Of a stretch of DNA of 64,000 bases, positions 1-7,660 are shown in pieces (within the stretch, counting starts at the first letter, position 1; each line of letters begins with the position of its first letter). Source of the DNA: Allobaculum stercoricanis DSM 13633 (GTDB lineage: Bacteria > Bacillota_I > Bacilli_A > Erysipelotrichales > Erysipelotrichaceae). The notes under the pieces were generated by a model that saw nothing but the letters and a program-made list of their open reading frames with translations, did no database searches and was not told the origin of the DNA. Made by a program: the position numbers and the translations under genes. Location of the stretch: the NCBI RefSeq assembly GCF_000384195.1, contig NZ_KB913034.1:86745-150744 (forward strand). Direction: 5' to 3'.

Positions 1-320
1 ATTTTATGTATCTATAATAGATGATAAAACAATCAAAAGATCTAAAACGTTGATCGAATCAATTTTTCTGATCGAAATGCAAGTTACATATATTTTCGAA
101 AATGTTTGACTGGAATGAACAGAAAGCAAAAAAATTGAGTAACGAATGTGAAACGAATGAAACTGAGTGAAAGTTTTCAAAGCAATTCCTAAGGAAAATG
201 ATCACTGAAGATAGACAAAATTTAAAAGCAGCAAAAAGAAATAAAAAAGAATTATTCTTGCGTATTGAATAGTCAAAAGGAAACCAAAAATAGTTAGTTT
301 TACCATATAAATATAAGGAA
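1..320. other. AT-rich stretch without a supported gene
   Basis: No reading frame here has a ribosome binding site or recognisable protein content. The sequence is strongly A-rich on the plus strand and I see no repeat or RNA fold that I would defend. It lies downstream of the minus-strand gene that ends at 388. Confidence 0.5.
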
Positions 321-368
321 AGAAAAAGCGGGAAATTGACTTGGAGAACCAAGAGCAATACCCGCTTT
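321..368 (-). terminator. Terminator of the HesB/IscA-like gene
   Basis: On the minus strand AAAGCGGG (368-361) pairs with CCCGCTTT (332-325) and a T-run follows. A second small hairpin sits in the loop. It lies just after the stop codon of the gene ending at 388. Confidence 0.7.
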
Positions 369-387
369 GATTTTTTAAGAATTCAGA

Positions 388-804
388 TTATTCGTGGTGA
401 TGCCCATGCCCGCAGCATTCGTGATCGCCATCTTCATGGTGATGCCCATGTCCGCAGCATTCGTGATCGCCATCTTCATGGTGATGCCCATGTCCGCAGC
501 ATTCGTGATCGCCATGTTCATGATGATGCCCATGTCCGCAACATCCGCCGCGTTGGCTTAAGACAATTAATTCACCGTCTTGTAAATCGATGATGACATT
601 TTCAACGACGTCTTTTGCATCACCTTCCATTAAAATTTTTACACCTTGAATATCTTCTGGTTGATCGCCTTCATCAAAGCGAACGAGTTGGAATGTAGGC
701 ATTACACCGCAGCAGCCTTCTTGAAGGATGACTTCAAGACCTTCAGCGCCATTTGCGGATAAAATATTATTCAGCTCAACTAAAGCTGGTTCTGTAATTT
801 TCAT
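388..804 (-). CDS. HesB/IscA-like protein with His/Cys-rich repeat tail
   Basis: The first ~85 residues look like the HesB/IscA (iron-sulfur biogenesis) fold: it opens MKITEPALVELNNIL and carries a GCCG motif near residue 30, as in short HesB-like proteins that may bind iron or a cluster. After QRGGCCGHGHHHE the protein runs into almost four tandem 14-residue units rich in histidine, glutamate and a CC pair, which strongly suggests metal binding (Ni, Zn, Cu or Fe). The start was set at 804 rather than an upstream ATG because GGAGGA lies seven bases before it. The gene stands alone, divergent from azlC. The family assignment is fairly confident. The metal and the role (storage, trafficking or cluster assembly) are inference. 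Confidence 0.75.
   Translation of the reverse strand: MKITEPALVELNNILSANGAEGLEVILQEGCCGVMPTFQLVRFDEGDQPEDIQGVKILMEGDAKDVVENVIIDLQDGELIVLSQRGGCCGHGHHHEHGDHECCGHGHHHEDGDHECCGHGHHHEDGDHECCGHGHHHE
390..541 (-). repeat. 42-bp tandem coding repeat (about 3.6 units)
   Basis: Near-identical 42-bp units begin at about 416, 458 and 500, with a partial unit at 390-415. They encode a 14-residue His/Glu/Asp/Cys unit. Copy number could change by slippage or recombination, altering tail length without a frameshift. Confidence 0.9.
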
Positions 805-1004
805 ATTCAGATCCTCCGTCTTCAACAGTTTAGCCTAAACAAATCGTTTTGAAAAATCTAAGACATATAAAATATGGAGAAATGAGAAAGAAAATAACCA
901 AATGGCAGAGGGTCTTTTTCTGATTCGGATTCATGATTTTTTGCACAAGAGTTTTTAAAAATAAAGATGATGAAAACAGAATTGAAATGATTTTGCTTTA
1001 AACG

Positions 1005-1013
1005 TGCTATAAT
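1005..1013 (+). promoter_or_regulatory. Extended -10 promoter abutting azlC
   Basis: TGCTATAAT is an extended -10 element. It ends eight bases before the azlC ATG at 1022, so transcription should begin on or next to the start codon. No ribosome binding site fits between them, which points to a leaderless mRNA. Confidence 0.6.
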
Positions 1014-1021
1014 CCGCAACG

Positions 1022-1762
1022 ATGAATGAGAAAAAGAAACAATTATTTATTGAAGGAATGAAAGCCTCGATTCCGATTGCTTCAGGCTACTTTGCGGTTT
1101 CGGCAGCGTATGGAATGGCGGCGATTGTTCAAGGTATGACCGTTACGCAAGCGGTGATGACTAGCTTGCTCAATTTGACAAGTGCTGGCCAATTTTCGGG
1201 AACGACTTTGATTTGTGCGCAAGCTTCTTTAGTGGAACTTGTGTTAACCCAACTTGTGATTAATGCGCGTTATTTTTTGATGTCCATTTCTTTGGCGCAA
1301 AAAACAGGAAACAAGATGCCACTTAAAAAACGATTGATCATGTCGTTTGGCATCACGGATGAAATTTATGCAGTAGCAATATCACAAACAGGCGCTGTGA
1401 AATTTGTTTGGTTTTTAGGTTTGATGATCCCGCCAATTATAGGTTGGACACTGGGAACTTTATTGGGCGCAAGTGCAAGTTCAGCATTGCCGGATCAATT
1501 AGTCAATGCCCTGGGCTTAGCAATGTATGGGATGTTTATTGCGATCTTTGTTCCTGTGGCAAGAAAAGAACGTCCGATTTTATATTGTGTTTTATTGACG
1601 GCATTTGTTAGTGTCGGACTCAATTTAATTCCGGCATTTCGCCAAGTGTCTTCTGGTTATACGTTGATTATGATTACGGTTGTGATTAGTGCGTTTATGG
1701 CTTGGCGTTTCCCTAGAGAAGATGCGAATCAAAATGATGATCTAGAAAGTGAGGAAGAATAA
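1022..1762 (+). CDS. azlC: AzlC family branched-chain amino acid exporter, large subunit
   Basis: This 246-residue multi-spanning membrane protein opens with a short charged leader followed by KASIPIASGYFAVSAAYG, the typical AzlC beginning, and shows the SAGQFSG and NARYFLM motifs of the family. With AzlD it forms a two-component exporter for branched-chain or related amino acids (BrnFE-like). The stop codon overlaps the azlD start by one base (TAATG), so the two are translationally coupled. The length is normal for the family. There is no Shine-Dalgarno sequence and the -10 box lies immediately upstream, suggesting leaderless translation. The acidic C-terminus (DDLESEEE) is cytoplasmic. The substrate is not shown by sequence. 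Confidence 0.9.
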   Translation: MNEKKKQLFIEGMKASIPIASGYFAVSAAYGMAAIVQGMTVTQAVMTSLLNLTSAGQFSGTTLICAQASLVELVLTQLVINARYFLMSISLAQKTGNKMPLKKRLIMSFGITDEIYAVAISQTGAVKFVWFLGLMIPPIIGWTLGTLLGASASSALPDQLVNALGLAMYGMFIAIFVPVARKERPILYCVLLTAFVSVGLNLIPAFRQVSSGYTLIMITVVISAFMAWRFPREDANQNDDLESEEE

Positions 1763-2070
1763 TGGATTCGCTTTACACGTATAGTGCGATCATCGTGATG
1801 GCAGTAGTGACTTATATTATTCGCATGATTCCTATGGCATTGTTCTCGAAGCCAATTCAAAGTCGATTCTTTCAATCGTTTTTATACTATGTGCCCTATG
1901 TTGTTTTATGCGCGATGACTTTTCCTGGGGTGTTTTCCTCTTCTTTGTCGACAGTCGCTTGTGTGTTGGGTGTGCTTGTAGCAATTGTTGGTGCGTGGTT
2001 TGGAGCAAGTATGTTACAAGTTGCGATTATGGCGGCAGTTGTCGCTTATATCAGTCAATTAATTTTTTAA
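1762..2070 (+). CDS. azlD: AzlD family branched-chain amino acid exporter, small subunit
   Basis: This 102-residue hydrophobic protein has about four membrane segments and the family signature TYIIRMIPMALF near the N-terminus, with YVPYVVLCAMTFPGVF in the middle. It is the expected partner of AzlC. Its ATG overlaps the azlC stop, so translation is probably by reinitiation. The operon ends right after it at a strong terminator. Confidence 0.9.
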   Translation: MDSLYTYSAIIVMAVVTYIIRMIPMALFSKPIQSRFFQSFLYYVPYVVLCAMTFPGVFSSSLSTVACVLGVLVAIVGAWFGASMLQVAIMAAVVAYISQLIF

Positions 2071-2082
2071 AAGTAAATTGAA

Positions 2083-2119
2083 AAAGACGGCATGATGAAA
2101 GTTATGCCGTCTTTCTTTT
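2083..2119 (+). terminator. Rho-independent terminator after azlCD
   Basis: AAAGACGGCAT pairs perfectly with ATGCCGTCTTT and a T-rich tract follows. Confidence 0.9.
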
Positions 2120-2332
2120 AGTAAAGGAAAAATCAATATTTTGTGATGTTTAGGAAAGGAAAAAAGAAAAAGAGAAGACCAAATTTTTGGAAAAAAGACG
2201 AGAAATTGCAAATTAAACGACCAAAATAAGCAAGTTAACGTCCAAAAAGTGGGGATTATTGACTCGAATTTGGCCAAAACGTTCTAAATGGTTTCATGAA
2301 TAACATATAATGGATACAAGAAGGAGAATATT

Positions 2333-3877
2333 ATGGAAAAACAAGAAAAACTCCAGTATTTCAAAGTCATTTTGACTGCATGTTTTATGGTTGCAGCAAG
2401 TACCGGACTTTGTTTCTATTCAAGTGGAGTCTTCTATCAACCGCTCGCAAATGGGTTGAATATCTCTTTGGGTCAAGCTTCAAGTTCAACAACTTTTGTG
2501 CTTGTCTTCATGGCTTTAACCGCTTTGTGTGTTCCTTATTTATTGCGAGCAGTAAAACTAGAAACATTGCTGTTGATCGGAACGACAATAAGTTGTGCTG
2601 CTGTACTCTTTATTTCGTTTAGCTTTAACCGCTACTTCGTTTATGCATTTTGTTGCTTATTAGGAGTGGGTGCTTCCTTGATTGGTTTAGTACCGGCGAC
2701 AACTTTAATCAACAACTGGTTCGATCAAAAGAAAAACTGGACGACTTCCATCGTTCTGGCTGCTTCAGCTTTAAGTACCGCACTCTTTTCACCTTTGATG
2801 GCATTTAGTGTCGAAATGCTTGGTTGGCGAATGGGATTTGTAATTCAAGCGGTATTGATTTTAGTTTTTATGGCACCAGCTTTATATTGGCGTGTGCCAT
2901 TGCATCCGGCAACAGCAGGAAAAGTTGCTTATGGACAAGAAGAAGCGCCATCCAATAATAAGAGAAAAGCACCACGCGAGCTATTAATTAGCTTTGCGCT
3001 GATCGCAGTGTTCTCGGCATTCTTAGTTGCATTACCGATGCATTATTCTTCGCTTGCCCCTTCCATTGGCAAATCCGCACTCGTTGGCGCAACAGCGCTA
3101 AGCTGGTGCATGATCGGAAACTTAGTATTCAAATTGACAGCCGGTTGGTTAGCGGATCGCATTAAACCGGTTCTTGCTTCCGGATTATTGAATATCGTGG
3201 CGTTGATTGCCACAATCGGCATTACAATTTTGATTTTAATGCACATTGGCAATGGACTTTATCCACTTTGCTTCTTGTTCGGTAGTGCCTTTGCACTAAA
3301 CGAATTATCGTTACCATTAATCGTATCAAACCGTGTGGATAAACGTTATTATTCGACGGTTTATGCGATCTTGAACTTCTTATCCACATTAACTACAGCA
3401 TTGATGATCAGCTTAGTTGGCTTTATGTACGACAAACTGACGTCTTATTTATGGGTATACATCATCGCTATTTTGATGGAAGTTTGCATTGCTGGATTGA
3501 TCTATTATCTGATTTCTAATGAGAAAATGGATGATTTAGTCACGAATGATTTTACTCGTTCCTTTATTGAGCGGGTGCGTGATGAAAGCAAAAAACGGCA
3601 AATGATGAAAGTGGAAAAAGAACGTCAAAAAGCGTTTGAACAAAAAGCACAAGAAACTGACTCATCACAAACAGATGACGATCATCCATCTGCTGTTTTC
3701 AACAAACAAATGGCTTTATTTGAAGAAGCACCACATGAAGTTCCATCCAATGATGAACGGGACACTTTGACAGAAGACAATTTAGATGTTCAAGAAACAA
3801 ACGTAGATGAATCGATCAATCAAAAAGAAGAAACTCCTGTTGAATCAGAAGAAGAACAAGATGATTCTACAAAATAA
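2333..3877 (+). CDS. MFS transporter with long acidic C-terminal tail
   Basis: About 400 residues form a twelve-segment major facilitator of the monocarboxylate/oxalate-formate type, with conserved elements such as AGWLADRIKPV between the two halves. An unusual tail of roughly 110 residues follows (residue ~403 onward), rich in Glu, Asp, Gln and Lys and predicted cytoplasmic, with a basic helical start (KKRQMMKVEKERQKAFEQKA) and a very acidic end. A TATAAT at 2306-2311 and an AAGGAG site support the start. The gene is monocistronic with a strong terminator. The substrate cannot be told from the sequence; small carboxylates are a guess from the family. Confidence 0.8.
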   Translation: MEKQEKLQYFKVILTACFMVAASTGLCFYSSGVFYQPLANGLNISLGQASSSTTFVLVFMALTALCVPYLLRAVKLETLLLIGTTISCAAVLFISFSFNRYFVYAFCCLLGVGASLIGLVPATTLINNWFDQKKNWTTSIVLAASALSTALFSPLMAFSVEMLGWRMGFVIQAVLILVFMAPALYWRVPLHPATAGKVAYGQEEAPSNNKRKAPRELLISFALIAVFSAFLVALPMHYSSLAPSIGKSALVGATALSWCMIGNLVFKLTAGWLADRIKPVLASGLLNIVALIATIGITILILMHIGNGLYPLCFLFGSAFALNELSLPLIVSNRVDKRYYSTVYAILNFLSTLTTALMISLVGFMYDKLTSYLWVYIIAILMEVCIAGLIYYLISNEKMDDLVTNDFTRSFIERVRDESKKRQMMKVEKERQKAFEQKAQETDSSQTDDDHPSAVFNKQMALFEEAPHEVPSNDERDTLTEDNLDVQETNVDESINQKEETPVESEEEQDDSTK

Positions 3878-3896
3878 ATCTACAATATAAATATGG

Positions 3897-3941
3897 AAAA
3901 ACCAGAGCACTCCAATGGAGAAAAACGCTCTGGTTTTTTTA
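3897..3941 (+). terminator. Terminator between convergent genes
   Basis: AAAACCAGAGC pairs with GCTCTGGTTTT, followed by a run of T on the plus strand. The complement also has a T-rich end, so it can serve the minus-strand gene ending at 3939. Confidence 0.9.
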
Positions 3942-4586
3942 TCGAATATAAAATTTTGCATCGTCATCGCTCGATGAGTTTACAGGGATTTCGACAATAT
4001 AGCTAGAATAGCCATTGATCGCCGTGGTGTTTTCAATTTGATAAAGACGGGGAAAATCACCATAAGTGAAATGGACGTGTCCATGAAAGAAATAACGCGG
4101 TTGATATTGATGAATCAATTGTTTGAATGTTTCAAAGCCTTGATGACATAAATCTTGACCATCATGATATCCCTTTGCGGGGGCATGAGTGACGAGAATA
4201 TCAAATCCTTTTTGTTTATATAAGGAAAGCCATAACTTATGGACGCGTTTTTTCATTTGTTTTTCGGTGAGCTGATAAGGGTGAGAAGAAAAGCCCATGG
4301 CACCGCCTAATCCTAAAATGCGCAGGCCATGCCAGTTGATTAATTGGTCATCGATACCAATACAACCTTGCGGAGGATGTTGAAGATAACGTTCATCGTG
4401 GTTACCAGCAACGTATAACACATCGCCATGAAACATTGTGGCGATAAATTCCAAATAACTTGCGGGAAGATCGCCACAAGAGATGATTAAATCGATTCCA
4501 TCAAAACAATGTTCATCCCATTTTTGATCATATCGACGATCAATCACATCACTCAATAATAAAATTCGTAATTTATTTTGGCTCAT
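3939..4586 (-). CDS. Metallophosphoesterase
   Basis: This 215-residue calcineurin-like phosphoesterase shows the metal-ligand blocks in order: LLLSDV near the N-terminus (a variant of the usual DxH, with D but no H), CGDLP, GNHDE, THAP and GHVHF. It is soluble with no signal peptide. I chose 4586 because CAGGAGAT lies five bases ahead. This start sits inside the last codons of the upstream gene, a 14-base overlap indicating co-translation with the ParB-like/BMP fusion. It is likely a phosphodiesterase for a small nucleotide or phosphoester. The missing histidine of the first motif could alter metal binding. Confidence 0.8.
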   Translation of the reverse strand: MSQNKLRILLLSDVIDRRYDQKWDEHCFDGIDLIISCGDLPASYLEFIATMFHGDVLYVAGNHDERYLQHPPQGCIGIDDQLINWHGLRILGLGGAMGFSSHPYQLTEKQMKKRVHKLWLSLYKQKGFDILVTHAPAKGYHDGQDLCHQGFETFKQLIHQYQPRYFFHGHVHFTYGDFPRLYQIENTTAINGYSSYIVEIPVNSSSDDDAKFYIR

Positions 4587-6513
4587 GATCCATCTCCTGT
4601 GCGACATGAAAAGGCAAGGGATCGATGGAATCTAAACCATGGATTTGGACAACTTTTTCCGCAGAAGGAATCAGTTGGATATCCGTGGGAATCGTTCCGA
4701 CGATATTATCAACAAGCCAGTTCATCGTGGCAATTTCTTCCATCGACAGTGGCGTGGAATCGGGAACTGGTTTTTGATGACTTTGGGCATTTGTTTCTTC
4801 AAAAATATTGAAATTGTTTTGGGCAATATTATTTTTAATCAGTTCAATCATTCGCTTTGTTTCAAAAGGTAACTCTTGACTAAAGCTGACATCAATTAAA
4901 CCGTTGGAGATGCCTAGCCAATAGTTAATCGAGGATCCTTTAGCCTCATCAAAACGATAAGTCCGATTTAAAATCGATTGAATAATTTGGGTATAGAAGA
5001 TACTCCATTTCTGTTGGATCGTCGACAAATTAGAGAATTTTGAAGCCCGAACATCGAATAAGCCAAAGCGTTTTCCTTTTTGAATTGCAGGATCGAATTC
5101 TTGACCGGCAATATAAATCATATCGATATCCATAGGAAACTCACGATTAGTGGCCATCGTTGTAGTTGACCAATCTAAATACACTTTGGCGTGGGGGCGG
5201 ACCATCTTGACGCCAAGGGCAAAGGCATTAATATTGGCAATCGCACCATAAATCGGATAATCTGCGATATATCCGATATGACTAGAATGAGATAAAGCGC
5301 CAGCAGCGAGTCCTTGTAAAAACATAATTTCATAGCCGCGCGTAGAGTACGAGCGAACGGCCGTGGATTCGGGATTTAAGGAGCAATTCAAAAAGCGAAC
5401 TTTAGGATATTTGGCCGCAAAGCGATTCGTGATTTGTAACAATAAAGGATGGGAAGTGAAGATCACTTGTGCACCCCATGCAATACTGTTTTCCATTGCT
5501 TGAATAATTTCTTCGTTTTGATGGCCAGAATAACATTGAATGGCAACCTGGTTTTGGAGAGCATTCGCCATTTTGTGGAAAGCCTGTTCATGAGTAGCTG
5601 TCCAAATGGAAGTTTGCGGATCTCCTTGGCTAATTAAAACGGCTTTAATGGGTTCTTTAAAAGCCGCAAATAGCGATTTATGATCGGAAATTTCTGCTTT
5701 GGTCAATAAAGCGGCTTTAGGAGAATGGGGATAAGTTTTAATTGTAGGCAAAATGCGCATTAACTCTTTTTCGATTACAGTATCGGGAATGATTTGACCT
5801 TCGGGATATCCATAGACTTCTAAAAATAGTAAAAAGGCATCGCCAGGGGTTGCTGCAATCGGTTCAAGGACGATTTTGGATAAAACTGTTTCAAATGTTT
5901 TGAAAAAAGAAGAGAGATCTTCTTTTTGATGATCATTTAGCTCTTCTTGATTGTCTTTGAGAATCAGCTTCAATAATCGATCATAGTTTTTCGCTTTAGA
6001 CATCAATAATGTTGTGATTCCACTAGCTTGGCGAAAATTTAAATAGGCAGAATATAAATCACTTTGCTCAAGACTTTGGCAATCGACAATCAATTCAATT
6101 ACGTTTGCTTGAATTAAGGGGTTATTCAACAAGCGGGTAACCGAGACGCGTTTATTTCCTTCTTCAACAAAATAATGACCGAAAAACAGATAAACCGTAA
6201 TCGCATCATGAAGGCCTTCACTTAAAGCGTATTGATATAAGTTCATCCATTTATTCGCAAATTCAGTGTTGGTCTCTAATAACGGCATAAAGTTTGCCGC
6301 AAAAGAATGGGTACGTCCTTCATGACACGTCCCGATGATGGAATGAGTGGGGATTTCTTGTAGACTATGAAATTCTTTTTTGATAATCGTTTGGTCTTTT
6401 AAAATATGATCGAGGACGGGAAGATAAGGGTCTTCGTTTAATCTTTTCTTCTCGTTTACACAAGCAAGCGCTTGTTTGCGGGCTTGAAGATAAACATCAG
6501 TTACGTTTGTCAT
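4573..6513 (-). CDS. ParB-like N-terminal domain fused to BMP-type ligand-binding domain
   Basis: The 646-residue product has no signal peptide or lipobox, so it should be cytosolic. Residues ~50-150 resemble a ParB-like nucleoside-binding segment (the stretch EEGNKRVSVTRLL, ~115-127, is typical). Residues ~285-560 resemble the BMP/Med periplasmic-binding fold seen in purine-nucleoside lipoproteins (KAVLISQGDPQTSIW, IGYIADYPIYGAIANINAFALG, DMIYIAGQEFDP). The last ~90 residues are unassigned. A ligand-binding domain kept inside the cell suggests a sensor rather than a transporter subunit. The gene overlaps the metallophosphoesterase that follows, so the pair probably acts together. The upstream region holds two LacI-type operator sequences. 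The domain calls are from motif recall and the role is inference. Confidence 0.65.
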   Translation of the reverse strand: MTNVTDVYLQARKQALACVNEKKRLNEDPYLPVLDHILKDQTIIKKEFHSLQEIPTHSIIGTCHEGRTHSFAANFMPLLETNTEFANKWMNLYQYALSEGLHDAITVYLFFGHYFVEEGNKRVSVTRLLNNPLIQANVIELIVDCQSLEQSDLYSAYLNFRQASGITTLLMSKAKNYDRLLKLILKDNQEELNDHQKEDLSSFFKTFETVLSKIVLEPIAATPGDAFLLFLEVYGYPEGQIIPDTVIEKELMRILPTIKTYPHSPKAALLTKAEISDHKSLFAAFKEPIKAVLISQGDPQTSIWTATHEQAFHKMANALQNQVAIQCYSGHQNEEIIQAMENSIAWGAQVIFTSHPLLLQITNRFAAKYPKVRFLNCSLNPESTAVRSYSTRGYEIMFLQGLAAGALSHSSHIGYIADYPIYGAIANINAFALGVKMVRPHAKVYLDWSTTTMATNREFPMDIDMIYIAGQEFDPAIQKGKRFGLFDVRASKFSNLSTIQQKWSIFYTQIIQSILNRTYRFDEAKGSSINYWLGISNGLIDVSFSQELPFETKRMIELIKNNIAQNNFNIFEETNAQSHQKPVPDSTPLSMEEIATMNWLVDNIVGTIPTDIQLIPSAEKVVQIHGLDSIDPLPFHVAQEMDHEPK

Positions 6514-6577
6514 ATCACAACCTCCATTCTTTTATTATCATTGAGTATTTTGGTTGGGATTTCTATGTCTAATGATT

Positions 6578-6621
6578 AAAACGTTTCAGAGTGTCAACAG
6601 GGCGAAAAAATGAAACGTTTT
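6578..6621 (-). promoter_or_regulatory. Paired LacI-type operator sites at a TTGACA promoter
   Basis: AAAACGTTTC (6578-6587) and GAAACGTTTT (6612-6621) are perfect inverted copies, and each contains the palindrome AAACGTTT, as in LacI/CcpA-family operators. On the minus strand a TTGACA -35 box (6597-6592) lies between them, and the first operator falls in the -35/-10 spacer of the promoter for the ParB-like/BMP gene. The -10 (CATTAG) is weak. Repression with DNA looping is plausible. Confidence 0.55.
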
Positions 6622-6798
6622 CGCGCAAATGATTTTGTTTTAAAAAGGGCAAAGAACCGAATAAGCCATTTTAATATCCAACTAGGTCCGTTTGTGATTT
6701 CAATAAAATGGATCCTCTACAATGAAAATGTAAAAAGAAAGATATCCTTTTTACATTGAATAAATGGGGCTGTTGCCCGCTAAGAGAGGAAGATTGAA

Positions 6799-7296
6799 AT
6801 GGTTTTAAGTGGAGAAGAAATGCAGTTATTAGAAAACTTAGTTGGGCGCAAAGCAGAACGAGTCATTGTTCCCGTAAAAAACGATTCGATCAGCAAGCCT
6901 GTAGAAACGATTTTGGTTTTATCGAAAGACAAAGGAATTAAAATTGATTCTTGTTTCCGAACCCAACAAGCAATCGAAACCCCAGAAGCATATCCACAGT
7001 TGCGGGTACGCTTAATTCATGAAATTCCACAATATACAGATGGCGATGAAATTGAATTTTCAAATACTGGAGAAATCGTTCGTTCGGTAAAAGTAATCAG
7101 CGAACGAGTCAATACGCCTAATGACACAGCAAGCTACACAAAGTCGATTCATATTGAATTAACAGGGTCTCGCGATGTTACAATTACTCGTGAAACATTC
7201 CGTTCACCAAGCTTGCGGGTGTATGAACATGAACCAGATTCGCCAATTGAAGAAGAAAAAGATGCGATCATTACTCAATTTGTCCAAACATTCTAA
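6799..7296 (+). CDS. Conserved-looking protein of unknown function (165 aa)
   Basis: I do not recognise this family. The protein is soluble, without membrane segments or signal peptide, and reads as an alternating beta-rich fold. Its centre is rich in charged strands (RVRLIHEIPQYTDGDEIEF) and it has an acidic C-terminus (EPDSPIEEEKDAI). GAGAGGAAGATTGAA ahead of the ATG gives a good ribosome binding site. It is monocistronic, flanked by the divergent operator region and a strong terminator. There are no cysteines suited to metal binding apart from the single one in DSCFRTQ. Confidence 0.7.
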   Translation: MVLSGEEMQLLENLVGRKAERVIVPVKNDSISKPVETILVLSKDKGIKIDSCFRTQQAIETPEAYPQLRVRLIHEIPQYTDGDEIEFSNTGEIVRSVKVISERVNTPNDTASYTKSIHIELTGSRDVTITRETFRSPSLRVYEHEPDSPIEEEKDAIITQFVQTF

Positions 7297-7336
7297 TGAG
7301 GACTATCGATTCCCAACAATTTATGATGAAACAAGT

Positions 7337-7372
7337 AGCTACTCATTTAAAAAATGAGTAGCTCTCTTTTTT
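7337..7372 (+). terminator. Rho-independent terminator
   Basis: AGCTACTCATTT pairs perfectly with AAATGAGTAGCT and is followed by a T-rich run. It ends the transcript of the 165-residue protein gene before the small-RNA promoter begins. Confidence 0.9.
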
Positions 7373-7413
7373 AGGGAAAATTAGCGAAAATAGAAAACAC
7401 CGAAAAAGGGTGG

Positions 7414-7442
7414 TTGACTTGCCTATGAGTGTTTTCTATACT
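7414..7442 (+). promoter_or_regulatory. Sigma-A promoter of the small RNA
   Basis: TTGACT, a spacer of exactly 17 bases, then TATACT. This near-consensus promoter does not lead into any open reading frame with a ribosome binding site. It reads into the structured RNA that begins near 7449. Confidence 0.85.
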
Positions 7443-7448
7443 TTCGAT

Positions 7449-7660
7449 GTACTTAATCTCAACGTTGGGGGACGTGGGTTTTGGGTACGATAGGTATAAG
7501 GACAATCTATTATCATTAAAAAACGATCATGTATTCATTATATTAATCTCTACTACCTTCTGATGTGTTCATAACTTACGTTTTAACTATCCTTATACCA
7601 CAACTATCGAGAGGTTTTGTACGGACAAAACCAAAGAAGAGCCTGCGGGCTCTTTTCTTT
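7449..7660 (+). ncRNA. ssrS: Structured small RNA, 6S RNA (SsrS)-like candidate
   Basis: A strong promoter ends at 7442 and a perfect terminator hairpin (AAGAGCC/GGCTCTT plus T-run, 7637-7662) closes the unit, giving about 210 nt with no plausible ORF. The two ends fold into a long rod: GGTATAAGGA (7493-7502) pairs perfectly with TCCTTATACC (7590-7599), CGATAG (7488-7493) with CTATCG (7604-7609), and GGTTTTG (7477-7483) with CAAAACC (7626-7632). The middle (about 7503-7589) is AT-rich and largely unpaired, like the central bubble of 6S RNA that mimics an open promoter. GGTTTTG at 7613-7619 can alternatively pair with the same CAAAACC, so the 3' end has two exclusive folds. It is not tmRNA, RNase P or SRP RNA by motif. 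The RNA gene is likely; the 6S label is tentative. Confidence 0.6.

Noticed and set aside
59-358. 99-residue minus-strand reading frame
   Set aside because: It is low-complexity Phe/Leu-rich, has no ribosome binding site and overlaps the terminator of the next gene.
390-541. Regular 42-bp repeats that could suggest a CRISPR array
   Set aside because: The units are directly tandem without spacers and stay in frame as coding sequence of a His/Cys-rich tail.
7449-7660. tmRNA, RNase P RNA or SRP RNA at the small-RNA locus
   Set aside because: There is no tRNA-like end or tag frame, no RNase P core motifs and no SRP loop motif; the rod shape fits 6S RNA better.
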